A stretch of 64,000 bases of DNA from Antedon mediterranea (lineage: Eukaryota > Echinodermata > Crinoidea > Comatulida > Antedonidae). Below, one piece after another: positions 27,801-36,369 of this stretch. The position numbers and the translations under genes were made by a program. Location: NCBI RefSeq assembly GCF_964355755.1, contig NC_092670.1:37869795-37933794 (forward strand), in the 5' to 3' direction. The notes under the pieces are model-generated. The model worked only from the letters and a program-made list of their open reading frames with translations. It was not told the DNA's origin and did not search any database. Positions within the stretch are counted from its first letter, which is position 1; each line of letters opens with the position of its first letter.

Positions 27801-30800
27801 TACCCCGTCAACACCAAGTACAACTGCAACAGGTACCCCATCAACACCAAGTACAACTGCAACAGGTACCCCGTCAACACCAAGTACAACTGCAACAGGT
27901 ACTCCGTCAACACCAAGTACAACTGCAACAGGTACCCCGTCAACACCAAGTACGACTGCAACAGGTACCCCGTCAACACCAAGTGCAACAGGTACCCTGT
28001 CAACACCAAGTGCAACAGGTACCCCGTCAACAGCAAGTACAACTGCAACAGGTACCCCGTCAACACCAATTACAACTGCAACAGGTACCCCATCAACACC
28101 AATTACAACTGCAACAGGTACCCCGTCAACAGCAAGTACAACTGCAACAGGTACCCCGTCATCACCAAGTACAACTGCACCAGGTACCCCGTCAACACCA
28201 AGTACAACTGCAACAGGTACCCCGTCAACACCAAGTACAACTGCACCAGGTACCCCGTCAACACCAAGTACAACTGCAACAGGTACCCCGTCAACACCAA
28301 GTACAACTGCAACAAGTACCCCGTCAACACCAAGTACAACTGCAACAGGTACCCCATCAACACCAAGTACAACTGCAACAGGTACTCCGTCAACACCAAG
28401 TACAACTGCAACAGGTACCCCGTCAACACCAAGTACAACTGCAACAGGTACCCCATCAACACCAAGTAGAACTGCAACAGGTACTCCGTCAACACCAAGT
28501 ACAACTGCAACAGGTACCCCGTCAACACCAATTACAACTGCAACAGGTACCCCGTCATCACCAATTACAACTGCAACAGGTACCCCGTCAACACCAATTA
28601 CAACTGCAACAGGTACCCCGTCAACACCAATTACAACTGCAACGGGTACCCCGTCAACAGCAAGTACAACTGCAACAGGTACCCCGTCAACACCAATTAC
28701 AACTGCAACAGGTACCCCGTCAACACCAAGTACAACTGCAACAGGTACCCCGTCAACACCAAGTACAACTGTAACAGGTACCCCGTCAACACCAAGTACA
28801 ACTGCAACAGGTACCCCGTCAACACAAAGTACAACTGCAACAGGTACCCCGTCAACACCAAGTACGACTGCAACAGGTACCCCGTCAACACCAATTACAA
28901 CTGCAACAGGTACCCCGTCAACACCAAGTACAACTGCACCAGGTACCCCGTCAACACCAAGTACAACTGCAACAGGTACCGCGTCAACTCCAAGAACAAC
29001 TGCAACAGGTACCCCGTCAACACCAAGTACAACTGCAACAGGTACCCCATCAACACCAAGTACAACTGCAACAGGTACCCCATCAACACCAATTACAACA
29101 GGTACCCCGTCAACACCAAGTACAACTGCAACAGGTACCCCGTCAACTCCAAGAACAACTGCAACAGGTACCCCGTCAACACCAAGTACAACTGGAACAG
29201 GTACCCCATCAACACCAATTACAACAGGTACCCCGTCAACACCAAGTACAACTGCAACAGGTACCCCATCAACTCCAAGAACAACTGCAACAGGTACCCC
29301 ATCAACACCAAGTACAACTGCAACAGGTACCCCATCAACACCAAGTACAACTGCAACAGGTACCCCGTCAACACCAAGTACAACTGCAACAGGTACCCCG
29401 TCAACACCAAGTACAACTGCAACAGGTACCCCATCAACACCAAGTACAACTGCAACAGGTACCCCGTCAACACCAAGTACAACTGCAACAGGTACCCCAT
29501 CAACACCAAGTACAACTGCAACAGGTACCCCATCAACACCCAGTACAACTGCAACAGGTACCACGTCAACACCAAGTACAACTGCAACAGGTACCCCATC
29601 AACACCAAGTACAACTGCAACAGGTACCCCGTCCACACCAAGTACAACTGCAACAGGTATCCCATCAACACCAATTACAACTGCAACAGGTACCCCGTCA
29701 ACACCAAGTACAACTGCAACAGGTACTCCGTCAACACCAAGTACAACTGCAACAGGTACCCCGTCAATACCAAGTACAACTGCAACAGGTACCCCATCAA
29801 CACCAAGTAGAACTGCAACAGGTACCCCATCAACGCCAAGTACAACTGCAACAGGTACCCCGTCAACACCAATTACAACTGCAACAGGTACCCCGTCAAC
29901 ACCAATTACAACTGCAACAGGTACCCCGTCAACACCAATTACAACTGCAACAGGTACCCCGTCAACACCAATTACAACTGCAACAGGTACCCCGTCAACA
30001 GCAAGTACAACTGCAACAGGTACCCCGTCAACACCAATTACAACTGCAACAGGTACCCCGTCAACACCAAGTACAACTGCAACAGGTACCCCATCAACAC
30101 CAAGTAGAACTGCAACAGGTACCCAGTCAACACCAAGTACAACTGCAACAGGTACCCCGTCAACACAAAGTACAACTGGAACAGGTACCCCATCAACACC
30201 AATTACAACAGGTACCCCGTCAACACCAAGTACAACTGCAACAGGTACCCCATCAACTCCAAGAACAACTGCAACAGGTACCCCATCAACACCAAGTACA
30301 ACTGCAACAGGTACCCCATCAACACCAAGTACAACTGCAACAGGTACCCCGTCAACACCAAGTACAACTGCAACAGGTACCCCGTCAACACCAAGTACAA
30401 CTGCAACAGGTACCCCATCAACGCCAAGTACAACTGCAACAGGTACCCCGTCAACACCAAGTACAACTGCAACAGGTACCCCATCAACACCAAGTACAAC
30501 TGCAACAGGTACCCCATCAACACCCAGTACAACTGCAACAGGTACCACATCAACACCAAGTACAACTGCAACAGGTACCCCATCAACACCAAGTACAACT
30601 GCAACAGGTACCCCGTCCACACCAAGTACAACTGCAACAGGTATCCCATCAACACCAATTACAACTGCAACAGGTACCCCGTCAACACCAAGTACAACTG
30701 CAACAGGTACTCCGTCAACACCAAGTACAACTGCAACAGGTACCCCGTCAATACCAAGTACAACTGCAACAGGTACCCCATCAACACCAAGTAGAACTGC

Positions 30801-33800
30801 AACAGGTACCCCATCAACACCAAGTACAACTGCAACAGGTACCCCGTCAACACCAATTACAACTGCAACAGGTACCCCGTCAACACCAATTACAACTGCA
30901 ACAGGTACCCCGTCAACACCAATTACAACTGCAACAGGTACCCCGTCAACACCAATTACAACTGCAACAGGTACCCCGTCAACAGCAAGTACAACTGCAA
31001 CAGGTACCCCGTCAACACCAATTACAACTGCAACAGGTACCCCGTCAACACCAAGTACAACTGCAACAGGTACCCCGTCAACACCAAGTACAACTGCACC
31101 AGGTACCCCGTCAACACCAAGTACAACTGCAACAGGTACCCCATCAACTCCAAGAACGACTGCAACAGGTACCCCGTCAACACCAAGTACAACTGCAACA
31201 GGTACCCCGTCAACACCAAGTACAACTGCAACAGGTACCCCGTCAACACCAAGTACAACTGCAACAGGTACCCCATCAACACCAATTACGACAGGTACCC
31301 CGTCAACACCAAGTACAACTGCAACAGGTACCCCATCAACTCCAAGAACAACTGCAACAGGTACCCCGTCAACACCAAGTACAACTGCAACAGGTACCAA
31401 ATCAACACCAATTACAACTGCAACAGGTACCCCGTCAACACCAAGTACAACTGCAACAGGTACCCCATCAACACCAATTACAACTGCAACAGGTACCCCG
31501 TCAACACCAAGTACAACTGCAACAGGTACCCCGTCAACACCAAGTATAACTGCAACAGGTACCCCGTCAACACCAAGTACAACTGCAACAGGTACCCCGT
31601 CAACACCAATTACAACTGCAACAGGTACCCCGTCAACACCAAGTACAACTGCACCAGGTACCCCGTCAACACCAAGTACAACTGCAACAGGTACCCCGTC
31701 TACACCAAGTACAACTGCAACAGGTACCCCGTCAACACCAAGTACAACTGCAACAGGTACCCCGTCAACACCAAGTACAACTGCAACAGGTACCCCGTCA
31801 ACACCAATTACAACTACCCCGTCAACACTAAGTACAACTGCAACAGGTACCCCATCAACACCAAGTAGAACTGCAACAGGTACCCCGTCAACACCAAGTA
31901 CAACTGCAACAGGTACCCCGTCAACACCAATTACAACTGCAACAGGTACCCCGTCAACTCTAATTACAACTGCAACAGGTACCCCGTCAACACCAATTAC
32001 AACTGCAACAGGTACCCCGTCAACACCAATTACAACTGCAACAGGTACCCCGTCAACACCAAGTACAACTGCAACAGGTACCCCGTCAACACCAAGTACA
32101 ACTGCAACAGGTACCCCGTCAACACCAAGTACAACTGCAACAGGTACCCCGTCAACACCAAGTACAACTGCACCAGGTACCCCGTCAACACCAAGTACAA
32201 CTGCAACAGGTACCCCGTCAACACCAAGTACAACTGCAACAGGTACCCCGTCAATACCAAGTACAACTGCAACAGGTACGGCGTCAACACCAAGTACAAC
32301 TGCAACAGGTACCCCGTCAACACCAAGTACAACTGCAACAGGTACCCCGTCAACACCAAGTACAACTGCAACAGGTACCCCGTCAACACCAAGTACAACT
32401 GCAACAGGTACCCCGTCAACACCAAGTACAACTGCAACAGGTACGCCGTCAACACCAAGTACAACTTCAACAGGTACCCCGTCAACAGCAAGTACAACTG
32501 CAACAGGTACCCCGTCAACACCAAGTACAACTGCAACAGGTACGCCGTCAACACCAAGTACAACTGCAACAGGTACCCCGTCAACACCAAGTACAACTGC
32601 AACAGGTACCCCGTCAACAGCAAGTACAACTGCAACAGGTACGCCGTCAACACCAAGTACAACTGCAACAGGTACCCCGTCAACACCAAGTACAACTGCA
32701 ACAGGTACCCCGTCAACACCAAGTACAACTGCACCAGGTACCCCGTCAAAACCAAGTACAACTGCAACAGGTACCCCATCTACACCAAGTACAACTGCAA
32801 CAGGTACCCCGTCAACACCCAGTACAACTGCAACAGGTACCCCGTCAACACCCAGTACAACTGCAACAGGTACGCCGTCAACACCAAGTACAACTGCAAC
32901 AGGTACCCCGTCAACACCCAGTACAACTGCAACAGGTACCCCGTCAACAGCAAGTACAACTGCAACAGGTACGCCGTCAACAGCAAGTACAACTGCAACA
33001 GGTACCCCGTCAACACCAAGTACAACTGCAACAGGTACCCCGTTAACAGCAAGTATAACTGCAACAGGTACCCCGTTAACACCAAGTACAACTGCAACAG
33101 GTACCCCGTCAACACTAAGTACAACTGCAACAGGTACGCCGTCAACACCAAGTACAACTGCAACAGGTACCCCATTAACACCAAGTACAACTTCAACAGG
33201 TACCCCGTCAACACCAAGTACAACTGCAACAGGTACCCCAACCCCACATAAAGGTAATCTGTTTCTATTATCTTCTCTATAAATTTTAAAAGAAATTGGT
33301 GTAGTCAAAAAAAAAAGTAATAGGCCTTTACAATAACAATGGTTTGTTTAATACATCTGCAGATTATTGTAAATTTGATGTTGCTTAATGAAAATAAAAA
33401 TAAGTTATAACAATTTTCTACAAAAACAACTCCAAAATATACTTTGTTTATGTAGAGAACCTTTTGTATCTTTGCCCTTGGAACAGTGGTGCCACCTTTA
33501 TCATGTTTATTCTTGGCAATTCCTAATTTGAGAAATAAGAAAAAAAAAATTTAACAAATACATTTAACAATTAATAATATGCTCTACTTTTTGATTTCTA
33601 GAAACTTGTGAACAAAAACAGGCAGTCGAAACGTTTAGTACAGTATATAATAATAAAACCTGCACAACAGCAGGCATTCAAATTGATTACTGTGATGGAA
33701 TGTGCGCTTCAACTACTACTCACCATGTAGAAATCAGAACACAGACTATTACTTATGATACCAAATGTGGTTGCTGTAGGCCAGAGGCACCAGTGTCTGT

Positions 33801-33954
33801 AACTAGAATGATAACGTTTATCTGTGATGATAATGAAAATGTTGAACTAGAAATTACTTTAGACACCTTTGATCGTTGTACCTGTACGGATGATACCTGT
33901 AAAAGTACTAGTACTAGTACTAGTCCTAGTACTAGTACAGTCATTTTAGCCTAA
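1290..33954 (+). CDS. Giant gel-forming mucin / von Willebrand factor-like protein (5' partial)
   Basis: Predicted secreted, disulfide-linked mucus polymer. Exons: 1290-1403, 2080-2193, 2548-2670, 3289-3420, 3739-3840, 4250-4288 (weak), 4885-5397, 6138-6238, 6988-7147, 8575-8809, 9318-9364, 9842-10164, 10648-10792, 11371-11535, 13149-13319, 13991-14228, 14611-14901, 15576-15622, 15915-16097, 17157-17356, 17703-17807, 18332-18617, 19360-19596, 20340-20876, 22946-33253, 33602-33954. All junctions are GT-AG and the phases agree, giving one frame of about 5,090 codons ending in TAA at 33952-33954. Domain order is EGF x5, D1, D2, D', D3, F5/8C, F5/8C, about 3,280 residues of PTS repeat, CTCK. VWF and mucins MUC2/MUC5 share D1-D2-D'-D3 and CTCK. 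The discoidin domains recall hemocytin/hemolectin-type proteins. The combination with a giant PTS exon does not match a specific named protein I know. The N-terminus and signal peptide are not in view. Confidence 0.88.
1862..2012. mobile_element. MITE family 1, copy b (duplicated with the EGF block)
   Basis: Same element as at 1070-1222, with a damaged left terminus; it sits at the equivalent place in the second duplication unit. Confidence 0.85.
2790..2970 (-). mobile_element. SINE-like repeat C, partial
   Basis: Reverse orientation relative to 37915-38245. Shared: GAACAAGTCTTCTAGGATAA, ACTGGAGGTCCAGT and the AGGAGGTTACCCAGGTGTAC block. Confidence 0.65.
3530..3690. mobile_element. Eroded half copy of the palindromic MITE
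   Basis: Shares GACTTGAAGTCACTCAGGCAGGT-like sequence and the AAGACGTCAGCACCG arm with 15016-15395 but lacks clean termini. Confidence 0.6.
4250..4288 (+). CDS. Possible small linker exon between EGF block and D1
   Basis: A good acceptor (taatttcag) is followed by an open stretch reading roughly NSGYRPEPSLPP. To keep phase 1 into the D1 exon the donor must be CAA|GTGGCA, which is poor. A better-looking donor six bases downstream would put D1 out of frame. This may be a real 39-nt linker, a skipped exon, or no exon at all. Dropping it does not change the frame. Confidence 0.35.
4388..4516. mobile_element. MITE family 1, copy c
   Basis: Complete element with both termini and a perfect TTA duplication at 4385-4387 and 4517-4519. 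Confidence 0.9.
4534..4680. mobile_element. MITE family 1, copy d (degenerate)
   Basis: Starts GTCTACACTATCAAACT, has the CACTACCATATTTGGGCA core and a decayed right end. It lies only 17 bp from copy c. Confidence 0.75.
4885..9364 (+). CDS. Mucin D1 assembly (vWD-C8-TIL-E)
   Basis: vWD1 is encoded in 4885-5397, C8 in 6138-6238 plus 6988-7147, TIL in 8575-8809 and the E-like cysteine motif in 9318-9364 (CTCRSGSFDC). The vWD start reads DFCTVWDKQNYRTFDG, so the common GDPH calcium-binding element has been replaced by WDKQN. The end reads TGMCGSYDG, so the first cysteine of the CGLC motif is missing. In VWF, CGLC in D1 and D2 is linked to oxidoreductase-like assistance of multimer formation. 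D1 here looks degenerate at both sites, while its disulfide-rich C8 (CGIIETC, CYESICSC, DCICSDFAAYALEC) and TIL modules are well kept. Confidence 0.88.
6249..6407. mobile_element. MITE family 2 with TTA target duplication
   Basis: Inverted termini AGGCCCGTTAACACTAGGAC and its counterpart GTCTTAGTGTAAATGGGCCT, flanked by TTA at 6246-6248 and 6408-6410. It starts 10 bp after a mucin exon end (6238). Confidence 0.85.
6590..6842 (-). mobile_element. tRNA-derived SINE D, reverse copy
   Basis: The right end, reversed, reads as a tRNA-like head with A-box TGGCGCAATGTGTTGG and B-box GGTTCAAATCC. The body (CCCATTTATACACCTGG, AAGGATACAAGCAATGCGGC) is shared with 45865-46100. Confidence 0.75.
7169..7734. 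mobile_element. MITE with CTCCGGAG-rich arms
   Basis: About 566 bp bounded by TACCACTTTCACACCAAAA and TTTTGGTGTGAAAGGGGTA. The arms are packed with CTCCGGAG palindromes and repeated TTCACACCA. It is inserted 21 bp after a C8 exon of the mucin. Confidence 0.8.
8957..9117. mobile_element. MITE family 1, copy e
   Basis: Both termini are recognisable (CTCTGCCTACATTATC and GGACAGAGCT) with the GTAGTGATAT core between. Confidence 0.8.
9479..9614. mobile_element. MITE family 1, copy f
   Basis: Clear left terminus after TTA; right terminus decayed (GTAGACAGACAAT) before TTA. Confidence 0.75.
9842..15622 (+). CDS. Mucin D2 and D' assemblies
   Basis: vWD2 occupies 9842-10164 and 10648-10792, C8 11371-11535 and 13149-13319, and TIL2 13991-14228. 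Exon 14611-14901 holds E2 (CSRGEFVC) plus the complete TIL' of D' (CPENAVYTLC to PTECPC), and the 47-nt exon 15576-15622 supplies E' (CTCNEGIWKC). The 47-nt length and phases match the E exon of D1 (9318-9364), which shows descent from one D unit. vWD2 starts with a degenerate SGILSYKTFDN but keeps an intact CGLC in KTCGLCGTYNN. The order D2-TIL'-E' before D3 is diagnostic of the VWF/gel-forming mucin family. Intron 11536-13148 is filled mainly by a minisatellite. Confidence 0.9.
10237..10367. mobile_element. MITE family 1, copy g
   Basis: Complete element with a perfect TTA duplication (10234-10236 and 10368-10370). A second, broken copy starts about 45 bp further on, at about 10413. Confidence 0.9.
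11541..12835. repeat. Intronic minisatellite, 29/32-bp units, about 40 copies
   Basis: Tandem variants of GCCCATATTTGGTAATGATA followed by TCATGCCATAAT (32 bp) or GCCATAAT (29 bp), degrading at the right end into GGTCATGATATG units. It lies inside the mucin intron 11536-13148. The unit closely resembles the internal module of the window's most abundant MITE family, so it probably grew from a MITE insertion. Open frames on the minus strand are by-products of the repeat. Confidence 0.95.
12938..13115 (-). mobile_element. tRNA-derived SINE B, reverse copy
   Basis: Reverse copy of the SINE B sequence, immediately after the minisatellite in the mucin intron; ends TTAACCACCAAGCTACAGCT. Confidence 0.8.
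13380..13725 (+). mobile_element. LINE 3' end (CR1/L2-like)
   Basis: TTTAAAACTAAACTCAAAAC, CTCATCTCTTCAGAGAAGC translates as the worn 'FKTKLKTHLFREA' terminus of CR1/L2-type reverse transcriptases, followed by GCGCTTTATAAATGTTATT and an ATT microsatellite tail. In a mucin intron. Confidence 0.55.
15016..15395. mobile_element. Palindromic MITE, TATAGAGTATCACGG termini
   Basis: Ends TATAGAGTATCACGGTGTGA and ACCGTGATACTCTATA, subterminal GGGCGCTGC and CAGCGCC arms. It is the same element as at 47951-48330 in opposite orientation. TA at the tips fits a Tc1/mariner-like origin. Confidence 0.85.
15915..19596 (+). CDS. Mucin D3 assembly and first Thr-rich linker
   Basis: vWD3 is split over 15915-16097, 17157-17356 and 17703-17807, C8 is in 18332-18617, and a shortened cysteine-rich TIL-like part begins 19360-19596. 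vWD3 is the best-conserved of the three: TCITWGDGHYKTFDG at the start and LTGLCGYYDG at the end. In VWF and mucins D3 mediates intermolecular disulfides between N-terminal halves. Which cysteines would do so here cannot be assigned by eye. The TIL-like segment (CDEGCEHYSPC to GLCGTKPVC) is short and is followed by a Thr/Pro linker (TTTPITITTPIPTTTA), the first sign of mucin-type O-glycosylated sequence. Confidence 0.87.
16228..16531 (+). mobile_element. tRNA-derived SINE A
   Basis: Head with A-box-like TGGCTTGGTGGTTATGATG and B-box GGGTTCAAGTCCTG, body, and a poly-A tail near 16510. The first 21 bp of the head are tandemly doubled. In a mucin intron. Confidence 0.8.
18935..19230 (+). mobile_element. 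SINE-like repeat C
   Basis: Shares AAGTCTTCTTGGATA, ACTGGAGGTCCAGTGTACAC, GTGCACTTTAAAGAAC and AGAGTAGGGGGTTTCCC with 37915-38245. Apparent open frames here are fortuitous. Confidence 0.65.
19655..19905. repeat. Short tandem repeat, GTGGGTTAYTATTA units
   Basis: Imperfect repeats of a block of about 72 bp built from GTGGGTTACTATTAGA, GTGGGTTATTATTATAGA and TTGACTTATAAG, in the mucin intron after exon 19360-19596. Confidence 0.8.
20340..20876 (+). CDS. Mucin discoidin (F5/8 type C) domain 1 and linker
   Basis: One exon encodes a domain of about 140 residues that starts with a Cys (VCNNDLDVV) and closes with LRIAFYGC, as discoidin domains do. Inside are the expected W (SEGWTPN), AYVEFNFNYTVEV beta-strand and KLYYKTVDSN segments. 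Discoidin domains bind glycans or phospholipids. In hemocytin-type proteins they are thought to give lectin activity. The C-terminal third is a Thr-rich linker (TTTQAPQTTTSRTTTAE). Family assignment is by eye from the overall pattern. Confidence 0.75.
21690..21955. mobile_element. Possible MITE with TTACAACTTGT ends
   Basis: TACAACTTGTAACAACTTGT on the left and GTTACAACTTGTTACAAGTA on the right are imperfect inverted repeats. No clear target duplication. Confidence 0.35.
22946..33253 (+). CDS. Giant 10.3 kb exon: discoidin domain 2 plus PTS mucin domain
   Basis: A single uninterrupted exon of 10,308 nt, acceptor tttacag, donor AAAG|gtaatc. It opens with a second F5/8C-like domain (ECDDELSNIV to VRFGIFGC, about 145 residues), then switches abruptly into an 11-residue repeat, GTPSTPSTTAT, of about 300 copies. 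Seven of 11 residues in the unit are Ser/Thr and two are Pro, so the domain offers about two thousand candidate O-glycosylation sites and would form a stiff, hydrated bottle-brush. There is no cysteine in the repeat. The whole array keeps the frame because units are 33 bp, or rarely 27 bp. Confidence 0.9.
23386..33240 (+). repeat. Coding minisatellite, 33-bp unit, about 300 copies
   Basis: The consensus unit encodes GTPSTPSTTAT and contains a GGTACC site in nearly every copy. Common variants change AGT to ATT (Ser to Ile), CCA to GCA (Pro to Ala), ACA to AGA (Thr to Arg) and ACA to CCA (Ala-Pro-Gly). A few units have lost 6 bp (for example near 27463, 28001, 29094 and 30210) and stay in frame. 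Sparse marker variants recur at fixed distances, which shows higher-order repeats of 50 units (1,650 bp) and 30 units (984 bp). Copy number in the assembly should be treated as provisional. Confidence 0.97.
33446..33550 (+). mobile_element. SINE A tail fragment in the last mucin intron
   Basis: TTTATGTAGAGAACCTTTTG, TGGTGCCACCTTTATC and TTCTTGGCAATTCCTAA followed by poly-A match the 3' half of SINE A. Confidence 0.6.
33602..33954 (+). CDS. Mucin C-terminal cystine knot (CTCK), last exon
   Basis: About 115 residues with 11 cysteines, including DYCDGMC, TKCGCCRP and DRCTCTDDTC, the spacing expected for the CTCK domain. In VWF, mucins and norrin-like proteins this knot makes tail-to-tail disulfide dimers, so together with D3 it would allow linear or networked polymers. 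It follows the PTS exon directly, with no vWC domains between. The protein ends in a short Ser/Thr tail from an AGTACT hexamer run (STSTSTSPSTST) and VILA, stop TAA at 33952-33954. Confidence 0.9.
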
Positions 33955-35274
33955 AATTTAGCCAAACTTGGAACTAATTGCAGTATTATTTTAAGCGTTT
34001 CTAGTATATAGTTCATATTCAAAAAATGTTCTCACCTTATTCCTTATGACCATTTACAGGTTAAATACAGATTCTATGTGGGACAAGCTACGCGGTTTTC
34101 CGCTTAGCATTACCGCTAGTCTGTGTAAATTGGCCTTAGACCTATGTGTGTGATTGGTCATTATCTCAACCCCAAAATTCAATTCAATTCAATTCAACTT
34201 TTATTTCAGACAATTGTCCATATGGTATAATACATTAGACAAAAAAAAAAATATGAAGGAGAGGGGACCAAAACCTTTATCTATTGGTATATAATGCCTA
34301 TCTCCATTTGTAGTACATGTTTGAATCCATCAACAAATATTTATATACAAATTAACATTCTGTTTTCGCTTTTCATTATTCTTGTAAGAAATCGGTGAGT
34401 CGAAATCCTCAAATATTCATAAAATGGAATATATTCCACAAACAAATGTCATGTGCATCTATAGCTACAGCAGTATCCTATCAAATTTTAGTTACAGTTT
34501 TTATTTGCAAGCATGCTGTTCTTTGGTAAGATTACTATTAATTTGGTTGTGAAAACAATTTGTCTTGCAGATGGCCACATGATCCTCATTAAAACTATAA
34601 TTTAAGCAAATTTAGCACAATTTATACTTTGCTTCATATAGTATTAGGCATTCAAGGATCAATTCATCATTTAGACACCCATTGTTTTAATTTGTTAAAT
34701 TATATTATTTTAAATTTATATAGCTTATCATAAATTAGTTCAAATGTTTATTATTAATTATATGCACTTTGTTATTTTAGCACTAAGTGAAAATATTAAA
34801 GCAATAATTAAAAGTGATTTGATTTTTTGTTTTTTTTCCCATAAATAGTACACACTCAGCGACTGTTACAAGCTCATAATATTACTATACACTGGGCCCT
34901 CTGGGAGATCAGTCTTGGACTGAAGAGGCTAATCAGTATAAAGAATAGATATAAGAGTGACTTTTCGTTTTCGGGCATGACATGACTATTAAATTCAGAG
35001 CATATTGACTAACATTCTCAGTATATTTACATAGTTGAGTGAAGCAATTGTATAAAACTGGGTATGCTCGCGAAATGCATATAGTGCCAAAAACTAAACA
35101 TGAAAATGAAGATTAATAAAATCACATATTTGAAAGGCTATTTCCTAGAAGAATATAATTAACAAAAATAATGATTCTGAAACTTTTTAATAATTATAAA
35201 AACCTTTTTAAAAGATTACAATTAGGCCTATAAATGGGATTATATATTCAGGACAATATCAGTTTCCTAACCCC
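33955..35274. other. Intergenic DNA after the mucin gene
   Basis: AT-rich sequence holding the mucin 3' UTR and beyond. Seen: an AATTC microsatellite run with an A-rich tract near 34173-34250 (a retroelement-tail-like sequence), an isolated ATTAAA near 34790, and nothing gene-like. The true polyadenylation site is not clear. Confidence 0.5.
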
Positions 35275-35995
35275 TGATAGGGTTGTTGAGGCACCACTGC
35301 TGACTTTTGGACAATCCTCCTTCATCGATCTAAATGTCCTCTGTAGCTCATTGTAAGTCAACAAAGGTCAAACCTGTCCATTCCTTGATGTTGTCTTCCC
35401 ACCTCTTTCTCTGTCTGCCTCTCCTTCTCCCTTCTTGTACGGTACCCTGTGGTCTTGGCCAGCCCACTGGATCTTGGCACGTGTCTGTACCACTCCAGCT
35501 TCCTGCTTATCACAATTGATAGCAGGTCTTTGTATGGTCCAATTGCTCTGTTGATCCTGTTGCTGACTTCCTCATTTGTGACATGGTCTTTATAGATGTT
35601 TTGAAGATCTTGCGGAGCATCTCATTTCCAGTGCTTTTATCCATCTCTGTAGATCAGCTGTTAGTGTACAGGACTCACATGTGTACAAGAATACGGGTGA
35701 TGTCCAGAGTGCGCATAAGCCTGATCTTTGACGTTAAGGTGATGTTTCTGTCGTGCCATATTGTCTTCAATTTTTGCCAGTGCTGCTTCTGTTGTGCTAT
35801 CCTGGACAATATCCCATGTTTGGACCCTTCATCAGTCATAATAGCTCCCATATATTTGAAGCTGTTTACAGTTTCCAGCTTCTGGCCTAATGTACAAGAA
35901 GAACAGTACTGTATGTCATTAAAGATGTATTGTCTCCCTGAAAAAATAATTCTTAACATTTCCAGTGGGTTTTTGGTTGAATTTAACAATTTATT
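35275..35995 (-). pseudogene. Decayed non-LTR retrotransposon reverse-transcriptase C-terminus
   Basis: Read on the minus strand, 35989-35675 is open for 104 codons with RT C-terminal motifs common to RTE-like LINEs of marine invertebrates: FKYMGAIMTDEGSK, ILSRIAQQKQHWQKLKTIW, ITLTSKIRLMRTLDITRI. Downstream, in other frames, recognisable pieces continue (LTADLQRWIKALEMRC; NWTIQRPAINC), with several frame breaks and stops, to about 35275. It is therefore a dead 5'-truncated copy. The orientation is opposite to the flanking genes. Plus-strand open frames over it are shadows. Confidence 0.75.
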
Positions 35996-36369
35996 TTGTC
36001 AATGAATGTCATGAAAACATTTTTTTTTCTATGAAAGTGATTAACTTTATTAAAACTACAAAATAACATATTCAAAGTCTGATTTAATTAATCTTCATTG
36101 TTCATGTTTTTGGGGGACAATACATCTTTAAAGTGGAAATTCCCTGGAATTTCCGTAACGTTGCGCGCGCAGTTCAATTTCATGAATGAGGGCGCTGTAA
36201 TTGACAATTCTTGGAAATTCGTCGTCGAAAGTCGATCTACTAGAGGCGGAGTCTAGCGCGAGGCCTAACCTTTTAATATTAGGAAGAAGGTAGGAGCTGA
36301 ATTTAGCATACATTTGTAACATTTTCATAAATAAAATTCTAAGACTTCAAATATCCCAGTATTTAAAAT

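Noticed and set aside
27164-28774. Plus-strand 536-codon Gln-rich frame (VQLQQVPRQHQ)
   Set aside because: Second frame of the same repeat, open only because the unit lacks stops.
23386-33240. Regular 33-bp repeats as a possible CRISPR array
   Set aside because: Units are head to tail with no spacers, protein-coding, and the genome is an animal's.
23319-33308. Minus-strand open frame of 3,329 codons (VAVVLGVDGVP repeat)
   Set aside because: Antisense reading of the coding minisatellite. The plus strand has the F5/8C domain, correct splice sites and in-phase link to the CTCK exon; the minus frame has no recognisable start, domain or splice structure.
35583-36005. Plus-strand 140-codon frame
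   Set aside because: Antisense of the LINE reverse-transcriptase fragment, which is recognisable on the minus strand.
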